From contig JAJEKV010000643.1 of assembly GCA_021234155.1 (NCBI GenBank), positions 1 to 64,000 of the forward strand: a stretch of 64,000 nt of DNA, given 5' to 3'. The notes below the pieces were generated by a model, which was not told where the DNA came from, ran no database searches, and saw nothing but the letters and a program-made list of their open reading frames with translations. The position numbers and the translations under genes were made by a program. Shown piece by piece: positions 34,121 to 44,895 of the stretch; the stretch's first letter is position 1, and each line of letters opens with the position of its first letter. Source of the stretch: Isoetes taiwanensis (Eukaryota; Streptophyta; Lycopodiopsida; Isoetales; Isoetaceae).

Positions 34121-35305
34121 TCATATAATTGCGCCTAGGAGCTCCTTCTTTACTATGAGGTCTAGTAGTTCTTTCAGCTTCATTTGGAAGACACGGGCTA
34201 TGAGGCCTGGGTGATCAGATGGTGTTTGTTTTTGTAGTAGCTCTCTTGTGATTTCTATCCAGTTTGGATTTGCAGTCATGGTTATGAAGTAGTCTGGTTT
34301 GCCTAAGGTTCGTACAATTGCTATAGCGTCGTGGTATAGCTGGTTTGTGTTTCTTGGTGAGCCAAGATGGCTTGATGGCAAAATGATGCGTCTTCCTATG
34401 TTTGATGCAGTTGTTGCAGCCTGCCCAATGGCATCCTCTATGCCTTGGCGTATCTCAGATCTGAATATTTGCTGATTCATTATAACATAGTTAAGGCGTG
34501 CTTGTTCTATCTTTGCGAAGGCAGTGCATATATATTCCTGAAATAGTCGCCCATCGCAGTGGCTTGGAGAAGTGTGATGTGGACGGAGGTGCAAGTGGTA
34601 GCTATAGAATTGCAGTGCTGTAACATTTCTTTCCCTCTGATTTTGTTCGATTGTTGTCTGTGGGATATGAATATGCCAATCGTCGGTTCCGTAGGGAAAT
34701 ATGAGTACGAAATGCAATGGATCATACGACGAATGGCATTCATTTATTGATATTAGGCTTCCATCTCTTGAGTGGAGGATGATGTTTTGATGTCCTTGTG
34801 TTGGGTCTGGGTCATTAGGCATGAGGACCACAATTTCTTCAGACGTAGGTGCGTTGTATTGTCTATTTCTTGCATTTGTGGCGGTTGGTGTTTGGATGCA
34901 TAGTCTAATATCGATAGTTCGATAGATTCGAATGAGTTCTGTTGTGTTATGTATGGCGCGTGCAAAGGGATTGTTCAATGTGATAAGGTGTTGAAGTTCT
35001 CTAAGCGTATCTCTCCTAAGCGCAGTCACGTATTCTTGTCTTCTATCTAGTTGCTGTTCTGCATTGTCTAGAATGTATATTTGGGCATAAATTGGTTGTC
35101 GGTTTGGATCTGGTTGTAGTGCGCCCATGATGTGTGACATTCTGCCATTAACCCTGAGTGTGTATGGTCCTCCTGGAGCATTTGTGATTCGGTGGTCAGT
35201 CTTGATTGCTAGAGATCCGAAAGCCAAAGCATTATTGTATTTTCTAATGTTTTGTCGGAATTCTGTGGATGTTGGGTTAGTTGCTATGTATAGGTGCATC
35301 AGCAA
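34121..35305 (-). pseudogene. Helitron-like N domain
   Basis: A 394-codon minus frame. Landmarks of the Helitron_like_N family are visible: NNALAFGSLAIKTD, GPYTLRVNGRMSHIMGALQP, QPIYAQIYILD, HFVLIFPYGTDDWH, then FQEYICTAFAKIEQARLNYV, GRRIILPSSHLGSPRN, YHDAIAIVRTLGKPDYFITM and TANPNWIEI. The order and spacing match plant RepHel proteins closely. The frame ends at KKELLGAII just before the HUH motif. Confidence 0.85.
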
Positions 35306-35329
35306 TGGTGGTGGTGGCGGGGTAAGCTA

Positions 35330-36151
35330 ACTTTACCAGAGGAACAACATTTAGGTGGCTGCTCTGATGGCCATAAGAGAGCGTGACAGTAAGAGCAAAG
35401 TTTGCTCATGGTCCCAAGATATGTGGGGTGGGAATGTTTGTGGTCCATGCTATTTTGCGCAGCGTGGTGGTACTTGAATGTTTGGTGGTCTGTTGGTCTG
35501 AGCTGGTGCAGCAGGTCGGATTGATCTAGCAGTCGCTCTTAGTTCTCTCATTGTTGTGTTTCTCTGGGTGTGCGGCTCATCATGTATGCTAGTTTGAGGT
35601 GGCATAGTACTGTGTTCTGGTGTTTGCAACAATGGTAGTCGTTGATCTATGATTTGTGAGCCTATTTGATATGATAGTAGTGGATGTGGTGGTGGGTCAT
35701 TCGATGTTGAAGGCATTAATGTTGTTGCTCGCTTTCGAGCATCGCGTCTTGCTGCTCTGCAAGAGGTTGTATCTGGCTGCTGGGTATTGGTTGTATGTGT
35801 TGTTGACGTGGGTGGGAGCGATGGGAGGTCTGCGTGTCTTTGCTGGGAGATTATTTCATCTGATATTTGTAACTGTGGCGCAAGGTGAGATTCTAGTGGA
35901 GTTATTGGATGTGGTAGCAACGCATTTGATCGCGGGGGATTTGGGATGGAAGGGCCTGGTCTGATCGATTGGTTTCGGGCATCTCGTCTCGTCTGTCTGC
36001 AGGAGGCTGCGGGGGTGTTTGCAGTTGTTTCCTGAGACATTGTTTCGTGTATCACCAGTGGTGCTTGGAAAGAACATGATGGAGACATGTCAAGTTGTCT
36101 TCTTTTTGCGTTTCTTTCATCTTCATCCTCGCCCTGACCCTGTCTTTCCAT
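35330..36151 (-). pseudogene. RepHel N-terminal region with CxxC zinc motif
   Basis: From the ATG at 36,151, a 233-codon frame rich in R, S, P and T with repeats of the phrase Q-T-R-R-D-A-R / A-A-R-R-D-A-R-K, then a stop region. Just beyond, a second frame (about 35,330-35,440) reads LCSYCHALLWPSEQPPKCC followed by SSGKVSLP: this C-x2-C ... W-x-x-E ... C-C-x-x-G-K-V pattern is the typical zinc motif at the start of plant Helitron helicase proteins. Start choice rests on the first ATG of the open frame. Confidence 0.7.
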
Positions 36152-39100
36152 TTCTAGGAGTGTTGGTTGCGAGAATGATGTGCTAGGTCACTCTATCAAT
36201 AGAAGTATGTGGATAATCTAAATAAACGTAGAGAGTTAAAAGCCCTTTCCTTGATATCCATGGAGCTAACATAAAAGATAGGGAAGGAACGATTTACAGT
36301 GTGTGTGGTACTGCCAATGTGGCTTGAGGGTATTCCTGATCTATTGCACAGGCATTGGTTGCAAGGCAGATATTCGACGGAACTCTAAAAGGTTACATAT
36401 CCTTTTCATGCCTGGCAAATAGAAAAGTAAGATTTGTTGATAAAGATCTAGCTTCAAAATCTCCAGGGGTACGTTCAAGATATTCAGATGCTCAAGTCAA
36501 CCCAGGTTTATCATATATGTGCATTTGAAGATGATGATAGATAATAAAATATCTATACTTTCCATAGGTTCAATTAAATATTTCTGTGCATGGTGGAAGG
36601 GACACAGAAATAGCACTTTTGATGATGCATTTTTGCGAGCATGGAGCTTAGACTGCATAAGGAAAGTCAATAAGACCGCGGACACTTTATGGAATATGAA
36701 TATTAGCAGATGATACAGTCGACGTAGTACATTTCCTCCTGGACTTGCTTTACATGTGTCTACAATGGTTATAAAGGCCACCATATCTACTTTTATCCCT
36801 ACTTTTTGCTTGCGTTGGAAAAAAACAAATAAAGAACATTCTAGAAGAGTGCGAAAGAAAGCCATAAACATGCGGCTGCATTACATTACAATACAGGTAT
36901 GGTCAATCTGCTGCTCAATCTTCAACAGACACTGGTTGTTGAAAACATCGCTTGAGGCATGGAGGGAAGTGTATATAGGATCTCGGGTATCCAGAAATTA
37001 AGAAGAGATGTGGATTCAGAGAAGAAAGAGTTTTGAGCTACACGAAGTCTGATTAAAGAGAAGCCAATGGTAACGAAAAGTGAAGGCAAATAAACATACC
37101 TTTCAAGCAGGAAGAGAATTGATTGTCTTTTCCAAATAACCTATGTGACATCAGCCAATCAACAGATTTCTGCCAAACAAAGAAGGCTGTAAGATAAATG
37201 TCATTTTTCAGAAACAAATATAGATGTTTTTTAAATAAAAGAAGATTACCTGAATAGTAGACTGCCAAATTATCTATGTCTTTATGCCTGAAATTAAATA
37301 ATGGTGACTAAAAGCTTCTCACATCATTCGCTCATTGTAGGCAAGGTTATTAGCAGAAATGGATATAGGATACTAATTGTAGAGAGACAAAATATTCAAC
37401 CATTTAAAGAGCTTGGCAGGCAAATTATTTATTATCTCTGTTGCACTTGCAAGAAAATGCGCAGGTTGGCAATGATGCAAACAACTATCATCTTGTTGGC
37501 AATCACAAAGAGAAAATCAAAGCCAATATACAATCTGCAACCAACATAAAGAATTGAGCTGATGAAACTCTTACTAAAGCCATATTTCCTTAGATTGCAA
37601 AACCCCTCACATGAGCCCAATGTGGATTCTTGAGCAACCAAGGGACGGACACAAATCCTGACAGTTCAGAGCGTTTGTTGAAGATGGTCAAGAGCAATTG
37701 TCAGGACTCCTTACTTTGACAACATTCAGAGATTCAGAGAGGCCTCTGAAGCTCACCTTTACTTGTTCCGAAGCATTTTCACAGCATGTGCATACGATAT
37801 GCAATTGTTTTCATCTTTTAGCATTGCTATTTCTCATGCAAGGGCACAAATATTGATTGGCAACAAAACTCATGTCCCTAGCAAAAATGAAGGCTGTTAG
37901 CAGACTTACAGATGCAGGATATGACAAATTTACATGAAGTGGATGTGAAATCATTGATATACATGCAGACAAATCCGAATGTTGGAGCAATCAGATTTTG
38001 TAATTTATATCAATTCGAATGAGCAGTGACACACATTGAGTATGCAAACATTGTTGTAGATCCTCCCACTGAAACATCTTTATGGCATCATCGCCTTGGG
38101 CATATTGCATGCAAAAAGATAAACCTGATCTGCTCTCCATTTCTTTGCAAATCTTCTCAAATTCGTTTCTCCAATCAGTGATCTCAAGAAATTGGTTCAG
38201 ATCCAAAATGGGTAGCTCCCATGGAAAGAGCAGATTCGTCCAGCACAGGTGGGCCTAGAAGAAAAGGCAGGTTAGACGTGGCAAGTGCATAGTGGGTCTT
38301 TTGAATCTTCCCTATAGCAATTGTATAGTTTAGATAAGGAATGTCATATAGCGTTTGGATTTGTCACTCATGTGAGAAGGATAAACATTATTATAAGATG
38401 ATAAACATTATTATAAGATCTTTCCTCCTCTGGATTATGCAATTTATTCTAGAAAGTGTTTAGTGTTAGTATCGCGGCCACAACAAAATAATTTTTTAAT
38501 AGATATGGCATTAGTAAGTTAAAGGTTTGATTTCTATAGCCCCATTTTGTTGTGTTATCTCACCTATAAAAGCTCTTCTTTCTTCCAGATTATTGCTTAT
38601 AAACTACCTCAGATCTGGCCAGCTCAAGTTTTGCTCTGTTTTGCTTCTGAATGTGTTGGCAATCTTTAGAATAATGTCCGCACCACACCACAACATGGAT
38701 CCCAACAAAGTCATAAAGGGTAGCAATTCTGTGAACTCAGTCTTAAATTGAAGGCGCACATAAGGCAGCAATTCTAGAAACTCAGTCTCATATTGAAGGT
38801 GCATATAAGGTACAAAGAGCTAACTGTGAATTGAAGCAGTTGTCCAGAGAACAAATGGAGAGCATGAATTGAAGCAGTTGTCCAGAGAACAAATGGAGAG
38901 CATGAATTGAAGCAGTTGTCCAGAGAACAAATGGAGAGCACTTATTAAACAAATAGAATTGAAAATCTTATAGTGTGAAAGAAAGAAAGAAAGAATCTGT
39001 ACATACTTAGAAAGAATATTTCAATACAATCCTATAACAGTTAATATGGAACCCGCTGTTGAAAGAAAGTCTGCAAGCTAATCCATGCAAAGCTTTGATA

Positions 39101-39558
39101 GAATAAGGCTTCAAAGAATAGCAAAAATGTAGAGAGGAAGCTGCAAACCTTTAATTGCATTCAAGTTGAGCTGATATTGATTCGATCAGTACTTTTTTAC
39201 AAATCTAACTGCAGAAGGAAGCAGAAGGAAACGTGTCAAGGTTGGACCTTTAAGCAACAAATCATAGTTAGTATCTATCGAGGGGGTATCCCCGCTCTCT
39301 TCTATTCTCTGCTACAAAAGTATGATAGGAAAAATTGAGGTTTATCCTTCTGATACAAACAATTGCTGGCTATTCTATTGCTCTTCGAATGCACACCTCT
39401 ATTGCTCAGGCATACATACTCTCGAGCAGGAAGCAGGTCAAAAATTTCAGGGAATCTATAGTTTAGTAGGGAGTGAATGCAATGATGGATAGAGTGAATA
39501 AGACTGAAATAAAATGTTGGATTGAACATTTTTTTGATGTAGAAACAATAATGTAGCA
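36152..39558. other. Spacer between RepHel and RPA region, no gene recognised
   Basis: Likely interior of the Helitron. Short exon-like frames exist (for example 37,991-38,206 minus, MDLNQFLEITDWRNEFEKIC ...), none with a recognised family. Repeats: a 20-base unit GATAAACATTATTATAAGAT doubled at about 38,380-38,420; an imperfect 45-base duplication at about 38,720-38,810; and a perfect 38-base triplication (listed separately). Confidence 0.4.
38828..38941. repeat. 38-bp tandem repeat, three copies
   Basis: The unit GAATTGAAGCAGTTGTCCAG plus AGAACAAATGGAGAGCAT is repeated three times head to tail with essentially no differences except in the last two bases. It is a recent minisatellite expansion; no coding frame is evident. 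Confidence 0.9.
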
Positions 39559-39559
39559 G

Positions 39560-39679
39560 CAACATCCTTTCTACACTAAGTAACCCAACCCTTTGAAAAT
39601 AAGCAGCCACTTTCTTCAATGTACACTGTACTCCATAACCAACAATATCAGGGAATTTAGCTAAAAGTACTCCGGTCAT
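39560..39679 (-). pseudogene. Possible mTERF-like fragment
   Basis: The minus frame starting at 39,679 reads GVLLAKFPDIVGYGVQCTLK followed by KVAAYFQRVGL. The pattern F-P-x-I-x-G-Y-x-V ... L-K-x-x-x-x-Y-F-x-x-x-G-L is the helical repeat of plant mTERF proteins, which bind organelle nucleic acids. Only about one repeat is present and neighbouring frames have stops, so this could be a captured exon scrap in a Helitron. A chance match is possible. Confidence 0.3.
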
Positions 39680-39833
39680 TATTCTTGATTCTAGAAGGGA
39701 ATTCAGATTATCAGAAATTTTTTGGCAGGCTTTTTAGGAAGTCCCAAAACCCAGAATATAGTTAAGACTATTCTTTTCATGCACAGTCTACAAGTCTTCA
39801 AAATCGGACCTCTGCAGTGCACTATTGTTTCAG

Positions 39834-40274
39834 AAAACTTCAAGGGGATACACACCCTGTCCATGCTAGGCGTATCCACAAATATCACGGATTTGCTCAA
39901 GACCTATGGCTTGGATGCACACTTGGGACATGAACTTACTATAGCACACTGTTATGATGGTAATTACGGTCAGATCGTAGCAGGCTATGATTTAGTACAT
40001 ATCTTATATTACTGCGAGGATCTAAGAATGTCTGCAACAAACGATAAAATAAATATATAAAAACGTGGCAACACCTGCAACTTCAAGGGGATAGACACTT
40101 TGTGCATGTTAAGCGTATCCACAAATATGACGGATTTGCTGAAGACCTATGGCTTCCATGCACATTTCGCACATGAGCTTAAGATAGGGCACTGTTATGA
40201 TGATAATTGCGCATAGATGGTAGCAGGCTATGAAGAAGTCGTATCTTATATTACTGCGAGGATCTAAGAATGTC
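39834..40274. repeat. Imperfect tandem duplication, unit about 240 bp
   Basis: 39,836-40,030 (CTTCAAGGGGATACACACCC ... GAGGATCTAAGAATGTC) recurs at 40,080-40,274 with about 15 percent differences. On the plus strand copy 1 encodes ...LGVSTNITDLLKTYGLDAHL... and copy 2 the same frame with substitutions and one stop. No protein family recognised. Confidence 0.8.
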
Positions 40275-40642
40275 AGTACTGATGCTGTGGACAGAAGATA
40301 CAGAAGAGAAGGTACTTTTGCTGCGAAAAGGAAATAGAAGGGACTAAGAGTTGCATTTAGACTCTTAGTTCACCTGGCTTCAAAAGGCATCAGAAAGCGA
40401 AAAGATAAGACAACAATAGAACAATTGGAATCTTCACAATCAACTTCATTATAAACAGCACAAAGATTATTCACAATGTGTAAAAATATATGTACACACA
40501 TCATCTGCAAGGAGAGGAATACAGGCTCAAAATATTTACAAAGGTCCCTCTTCCTTCTCTCCAATCCATGCATCACATCAGCTCATGGATTTGCTGCAGC
40601 AAAGTGGTGCAGCCCATGGAATAGTTCACCTTGTCAATTCTC

Positions 40643-42211
40643 TCAACTACGTACTTTGTTTCTTTGCATGTCATTGTATGTCTCTTCCTTAATTCTTATT
40701 TTGAACTGGAATGTCTTGAAGAAGGTCTGCTGCACTATCTGATTGAACTTCTGAATGTTCGTCAATTTCCAAGCGTCCACTTGCTTCGCTGTGCAGCCAA
40801 ATAGCTCCTCACCAACCTCTTGAAAAGCTGTCACCCAGAGAACTCCTGTGTGATCCGACAGCTGCAACGAAATCACATACCTATATGAACATTCCTTCAC
40901 ACGAACATTGCAACTACTACAATGCCACAATCCATCCTCAGTAGCTGCGACCTGCTTCAAACATTGGCGATTCGTAGACCTCAATGGACATGCTGCATAA
41001 TACATGAAATCATATTTCATGTTTACGATCGTGCCTCGCAACTCAACCAAGACTGGTTTTGCCACGTCTCTGAGTGCTACCTCTGATAAGTCTGCTACGA
41101 ATTTTAGAGAGAGAGTTATAGACAATGGCTGCGACGACATCGAAAGGCAAACAGAAGAGGACATCTTTCCCTCTGCAATAAACCAATCTCTTAACTCCTT
41201 GCACTCTGAAATAAGAGGATTTACTTGCACCTGAGTCGAATGGACAGTAACTAATGACTTAGTTGCGTAATCACTCACCTTAGCTCCTCTGACAGCAACA
41301 ACTGGTCCTTCGCTGGCACTCACATAATCTTCAATTTGTCTAGCTTCTCGCAAAGATACCTGGCCCCACATAGTAACTTCAATTTGCTCAACAGATACGT
41401 CTTTCAAAGACATGACTCTACGATCAACAGGGCTGCCATTTTTCCGATAGACTCGTGATGCCTCCTCCACTCTTGTGACAACACCAATCACATCAACCAC
41501 TGAGTCCCTCTGTTTAAGCTCTAGATCTGCAATCGATACAAACTCATACATATGACAACGAATATTCTTGTCGTCCTCGCACTCCTGAACTATAGAAGTG
41601 TCCTGTAGGTATACCTCCCACGAATGGCTCAACTGATTGAAAATCCTATTCACTGGCTTTAGCATCCCTTTTGATATGCTAAAGACCTTACCAACTTGAA
41701 CCAACCTATCAAACTTCCTAGCAAGCGAATTGAAGCATAACACTCGTATCTCGCATGGCTCAGAATCAATCATATCAAAATGAAATAAAAAACCAGTAAC
41801 TTTAGAGGATGTAAATCTCTTCATATCTACCCTTGCTGTTACCCTACACTTAATCCTCCAACTAAGCATGTACGGACTCAAACTACGAATAGGGACAAAT
41901 CTCGAATCAGTAAGTGGCAAAGAACATGGAATAGCAGACCTACTTGGAATTGGAACACATTGGCCACCAGCCATTTCGTTAATCTGCGAAGAACACGGAA
42001 TAGGAAGCCCAGAAGCACTCTCATCGCTTGGCAAAGAAGATGGAATACGTATCATACCAGCACTTTCATCAATTGGCAAAGAACATATAACAGAGCTGCC
42101 AGCCATTCCGTTACTTGCCAAAGAACATTCAACGCCAGAACTACCACTTACTTCACTACTTGACGAAGAATATCTAACATGACAGCTACCAGCCATTTCA
42201 AATGATAACAA
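40643..42211 (-). CDS. RPA1-like single-stranded DNA-binding protein (Helitron-type)
   Basis: An uninterrupted 522-codon minus frame. Residues about 1-115 are a Ser/Pro-rich region with repeats of the type S-L-P-x-D-E-S-A-G. Then come three OB folds of the replication protein A large subunit: DBD-A (about 118-225; WRIKCRVTARVDMKRFTSSK ... LLKPVN-like KGMLKPVNRIF), DBD-B (about 240-345; VVDVIGVVTRVEEASRVYRK, VTMWGQ) and DBD-C (about 375-522) with zinc ligands C-x8-C-x13-C-x2-C (ACPL...RQC...WHCSSC). The usual N-terminal protein-interaction fold is absent and the C-terminus stops about 30 residues early, after the E-T-Y-N-D motif. Plant Helitrons commonly carry such genes; the upstream position and shared strand with RepHel support this. 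It would coat single-stranded DNA during transposition. A host RPA paralogue is the alternative. Confidence 0.85.
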   Translation of the reverse strand: MLSFEMAGSCHVRYSSSSSEVSGSSGVECSLASNGMAGSSVICSLPIDESAGMIRIPSSLPSDESASGLPIPCSSQINEMAGGQCVPIPSRSAIPCSLPLTDSRFVPIRSLSPYMLSWRIKCRVTARVDMKRFTSSKVTGFLFHFDMIDSEPCEIRVLCFNSLARKFDRLVQVGKVFSISKGMLKPVNRIFNQLSHSWEVYLQDTSIVQECEDDKNIRCHMYEFVSIADLELKQRDSVVDVIGVVTRVEEASRVYRKNGSPVDRRVMSLKDVSVEQIEVTMWGQVSLREARQIEDYVSASEGPVVAVRGAKVSDYATKSLVTVHSTQVQVNPLISECKELRDWFIAEGKMSSSVCLSMSSQPLSITLSLKFVADLSEVALRDVAKPVLVELRGTIVNMKYDFMYYAACPLRSTNRQCLKQVAATEDGLWHCSSCNVRVKECSYRYVISLQLSDHTGVLWVTAFQEVGEELFGCTAKQVDAWKLTNIQKFNQIVQQTFFKTFQFKIRIKEETYNDMQRNKVRS

Positions 42212-44051
42212 ATAGGTTTAAAAGACACACACCTCCAGCTGAATTGACAACAACAGACTTCGATTCACAGCAGCAGCATCCGGAACCTCCTTCTTATACC
42301 TCTCAATTTGCATGCACCTGCAACCTGCCACCACCTCTATCCAGCTCCCGACAGCTAAAAACGATCCTATCCAAAAAGAACTTACCAAAACGGCGCCTCA
42401 ATCGAGCCCTCCTCTTCCCCTTTTTTTTTTTCCTTCTCCCTTGGTCGAGGCCCTATTTTTTGCTTCCCGATTTTCGGCGCACCAGAAAACTTTGCCGGCA
42501 GACAAAATACACCTAAACCTTAGACAAATAAACCAAGTAAAAAATCCAAAAACTTTTCGGGACCTCGGAAAAACTGAACTTAAACAATAGGATAATACAA
42601 GAAATTTATCGCGGCGGCCAAGGCCGCCGCGAACATTTCTCTTTTTCAAAACTGTGCAGTTAGACCCCAGTTAACGTCCAACATTCTCTTCTGCAATGGC
42701 GAAGTGATTCTAGATTGATGTGAAGCAACTTCGTAAGATCTTACATTCTAACTCTAATTTAGAAATTACAAAGCACAATATTTAGTTTAGTCTTTTACAA
42801 AGTTGGTCAATACTTTTTGTTATTGAAGGTTCATGTGTTCACAAACATCAAACATCAAACATCAAGTAGAATTATCAATTTGCAGAGAATTATACCTAAT
42901 TTGTAAGGGAGAATTTATGGTTACCTTAGGGGGCCAAATTTCCTCATAATGAGGAGGCCCAATGATGCTCGCAATGACACCTCTAACAAGGCCAAAATTA
43001 ATTTTGGGGAGCCTTTGGTATTGTTCAAGGTCACCGATGACAATCAATGTAGGGGCATACAAACCCTATGGCCTCAAAGTGACCGTTTAGGCTATTGTGG
43101 CACAAAATGACATTATGGTAAAACACTTGATCCTGGGCAATATCTCACATTTGAAAACAGAAATGGCAGATTGAATTCCTTTATTGGTTCTATAATAAAC
43201 GAAAGGCATACCATGTGTATAAAAGTTAAAGATCTAAATGCTTTTATTATAGTGTTATGAATTTTTGGGGCTTGGTTGAAAGAGACAAACACATTAATTT
43301 ATATTGACGACCTTTGGATATATTATGGCACAGGATAAGACGAAATCCATAATGAGCCTTTGGAAGGAAAATGACGAAACTATGGCACATGTTGATCTCA
43401 TGGAGTATAATAATATAAAACATTGGCCTTAATGAAAAATGACAAAAAGTAATGGTTAAGCTTTGTTAGTGTTTGGCAAAAATATTAGGGCTATTGTTTT
43501 GATATGTCGGCCAGATACAGCAGAGCCCTTTGCCGCATAGCATAGTCGGCCTCAAGAAAAGGGGGATTTTCAGTGCATTTATTGGCATGATACTCTCTGA
43601 AGATATGTACTTGGTCACATAAGAGCAAAAAATAGCATAAAAGTTTCGGATTTGCTTGGTGTAGCCGGCAATGGTGGAATCGATCCCATATAAAGATGCT
43701 GGCAGGATTTACATGCTCTTATTTTTCGGATTTGCTCTGTTTGGGGAAGCCTGGACCTACCGATTTGATTTAGGCAGCAGATAGTTATATGTAGCCATTG
43801 AAAATAATGTTTCAGGATCGTGATACACTAGGGAAAATTTTTGCTATGCTTATGCCTGCTGGTTTAGATTCTGGTGTAATAGCTTCACTGCAATCTTGAG
43901 CATGTACCAGGGTAAGTTTTGACTTTTTAATGAAACCATTAAGCTGGTTATGCCATTGAACCTGGGATTTTTGCTTGTGCATTCAAGGTAGTACTGATTA
44001 TTTCAAAGAACTGAATGCCGATGTTTAGCATGACGTTTTTCTTTATATCAG
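42212..44051. other. Intergenic DNA upstream of the RPA1-like gene
   Basis: Includes the RPA1 5' region, a strong hairpin (separate entry) and about 1.4 kb of AT-rich DNA without recognised exons. Part of 43,900-44,050 could be an intron or lost 5' part of the P450 remnant. No gene supported. Confidence 0.4.
42596..42631 (-). repeat. GC hairpin with Helitron-like 3' tail
   Basis: CGCGGCGGCC-AA-GGCCGCCGCG (42,610-42,631) is a perfect 10-bp stem with a two-base loop. On the minus strand it is followed by ATAAATTT then CTTG and T, close to the Helitron layout hairpin-spacer-CTAG-T seen at 50,101-50,131 (GGCCGCC ... GGCGGCC, AATTTT, CTAG, T). The 23 bases GCCGCCGCGATAAATTTCTTGTA-type recur at 23,755-23,777. 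I read this as a diverged Helitron 3' end for an element lying to the right, not proven. Confidence 0.5.
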
Positions 44052-44455
44052 ATCCAAAGAAATTTCTTGCACCATTCAATCTATTGTAGAGGATAGCGCC
44101 GGAAACAGAGCTATCAATTTCCATTCCAGGATCTCCAACCTGGCCACAAATGCCATGACCAGAATGGCTATGGAGAACACATATTTCGGCAAGGATAACG
44201 AAGGGGCGGATTGGTTCCGACGTCTGGTTCAGGAGACATCTCTGCTGCCGGAGCTTTTAATGTGAGCAATTTTTTTTGCCCTTTTTGGCCTGGCTTGATT
44301 AGGATGAAGAGGCTGCATAAGGAATTAGACGAATTTTTGGAATCCATAGTGCAGTAGCCCAGAACAAAAATAGTAGGCAGGATGTGATAGTGGGAGGGTC
44401 TGATACTGTGACAGTGACCATGGAATGGGTCCTAGCAAAGCTGCTAAAATCGCCC
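44052..44455 (+). pseudogene. Cytochrome P450 fragment
   Basis: After a possible acceptor (TTATATCAG) a plus frame reads EDSAGNRAINFHSRISNLAT, NAMTRMAMENTYFG and DWFRRLVQE, typical of the B'-D helix region of plant P450s. It continues after a shift with RMKRLHKELDEFLESIVQ, then a stop, then the I-helix oxygen-binding block VGGSDTVTVTMEWVLAKLLK and SP. The G-G-S-D-T motif corresponds to A/G-G-x-D-T-T. Heme-binding and E-x-x-R regions are missing. P450s are ER-bound monooxygenases of specialised metabolism; this is a dead fragment, possibly captured by a transposon. Confidence 0.8.
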
Positions 44456-44723
44456 AGAAGACGTCTCCAATCTACTATATTTGCAGGCTATTTTGAAATC
44501 CAACCTAGCAGAGCAAAACTGCCAGAGTAGACTGATGCATACATTTTGGCTTGAGAAAAAGAGAGCGTTAATTGATTTCACAGGTATTTTCCTTTCAAAT
44601 CCGAGGCAAACTATAAACACGAAGATGAGAAAGGGCCAAAGATTTATAGCATCGCTACCAGATTTTGTAGAAAAACCCAAAGCATATTAATCAGAATGAT
44701 GCATACTAATAAAGCATACTTAC

Positions 44724-44895
44724 TTTCAACGAAGCGAGCAATAGACAGATAGTTTTGATCTAGGCAGGCCGGATTTAGGCCAATAGCCATGTAGAACTTC
44801 AAAACATGTTGACATGAGCAGGCAAGGCGCCGCTTGCCATAGCTGGAGCTCGCAACCTCTGTTCCAAAATGACATCGTCGCAAAGCTTTCGCCAT
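44724..44895 (-). CDS. Candidate first exon, unknown protein
   Basis: Minus strand: ATG in good context (GCCATGGCG) at 44,893-44,895, 57 open codons beginning MAKALRRCHFGTEVASSSYG, rich in R, K, S and C, ending at a consensus donor GTAAGT. The N-terminus could be an organelle-targeting peptide but this is only a compositional impression. No family recognised and no second exon found. It lies opposite to and just beyond the P450 remnant. Confidence 0.25.

Larger units (their letters stand above)
31277..36151 (-). mobile_element. Decayed autonomous Helitron RepHel gene region
   Basis: Minus-strand blocks in the expected order give a complete plant Helitron RepHel: low-complexity N-terminus, CxxC zinc motif, Helitron-like N domain, HUH Rep domain and a C-terminal PIF1-family helicase with motifs I, II, III and VI. 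The frame is broken at least six times. The RPA1-like gene at 40,643-42,211, same strand and upstream, is probably part of the same element. Its termini were not identified on this strand; the region left of 29,517 is taken over by another Helitron. Confidence 0.88.
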
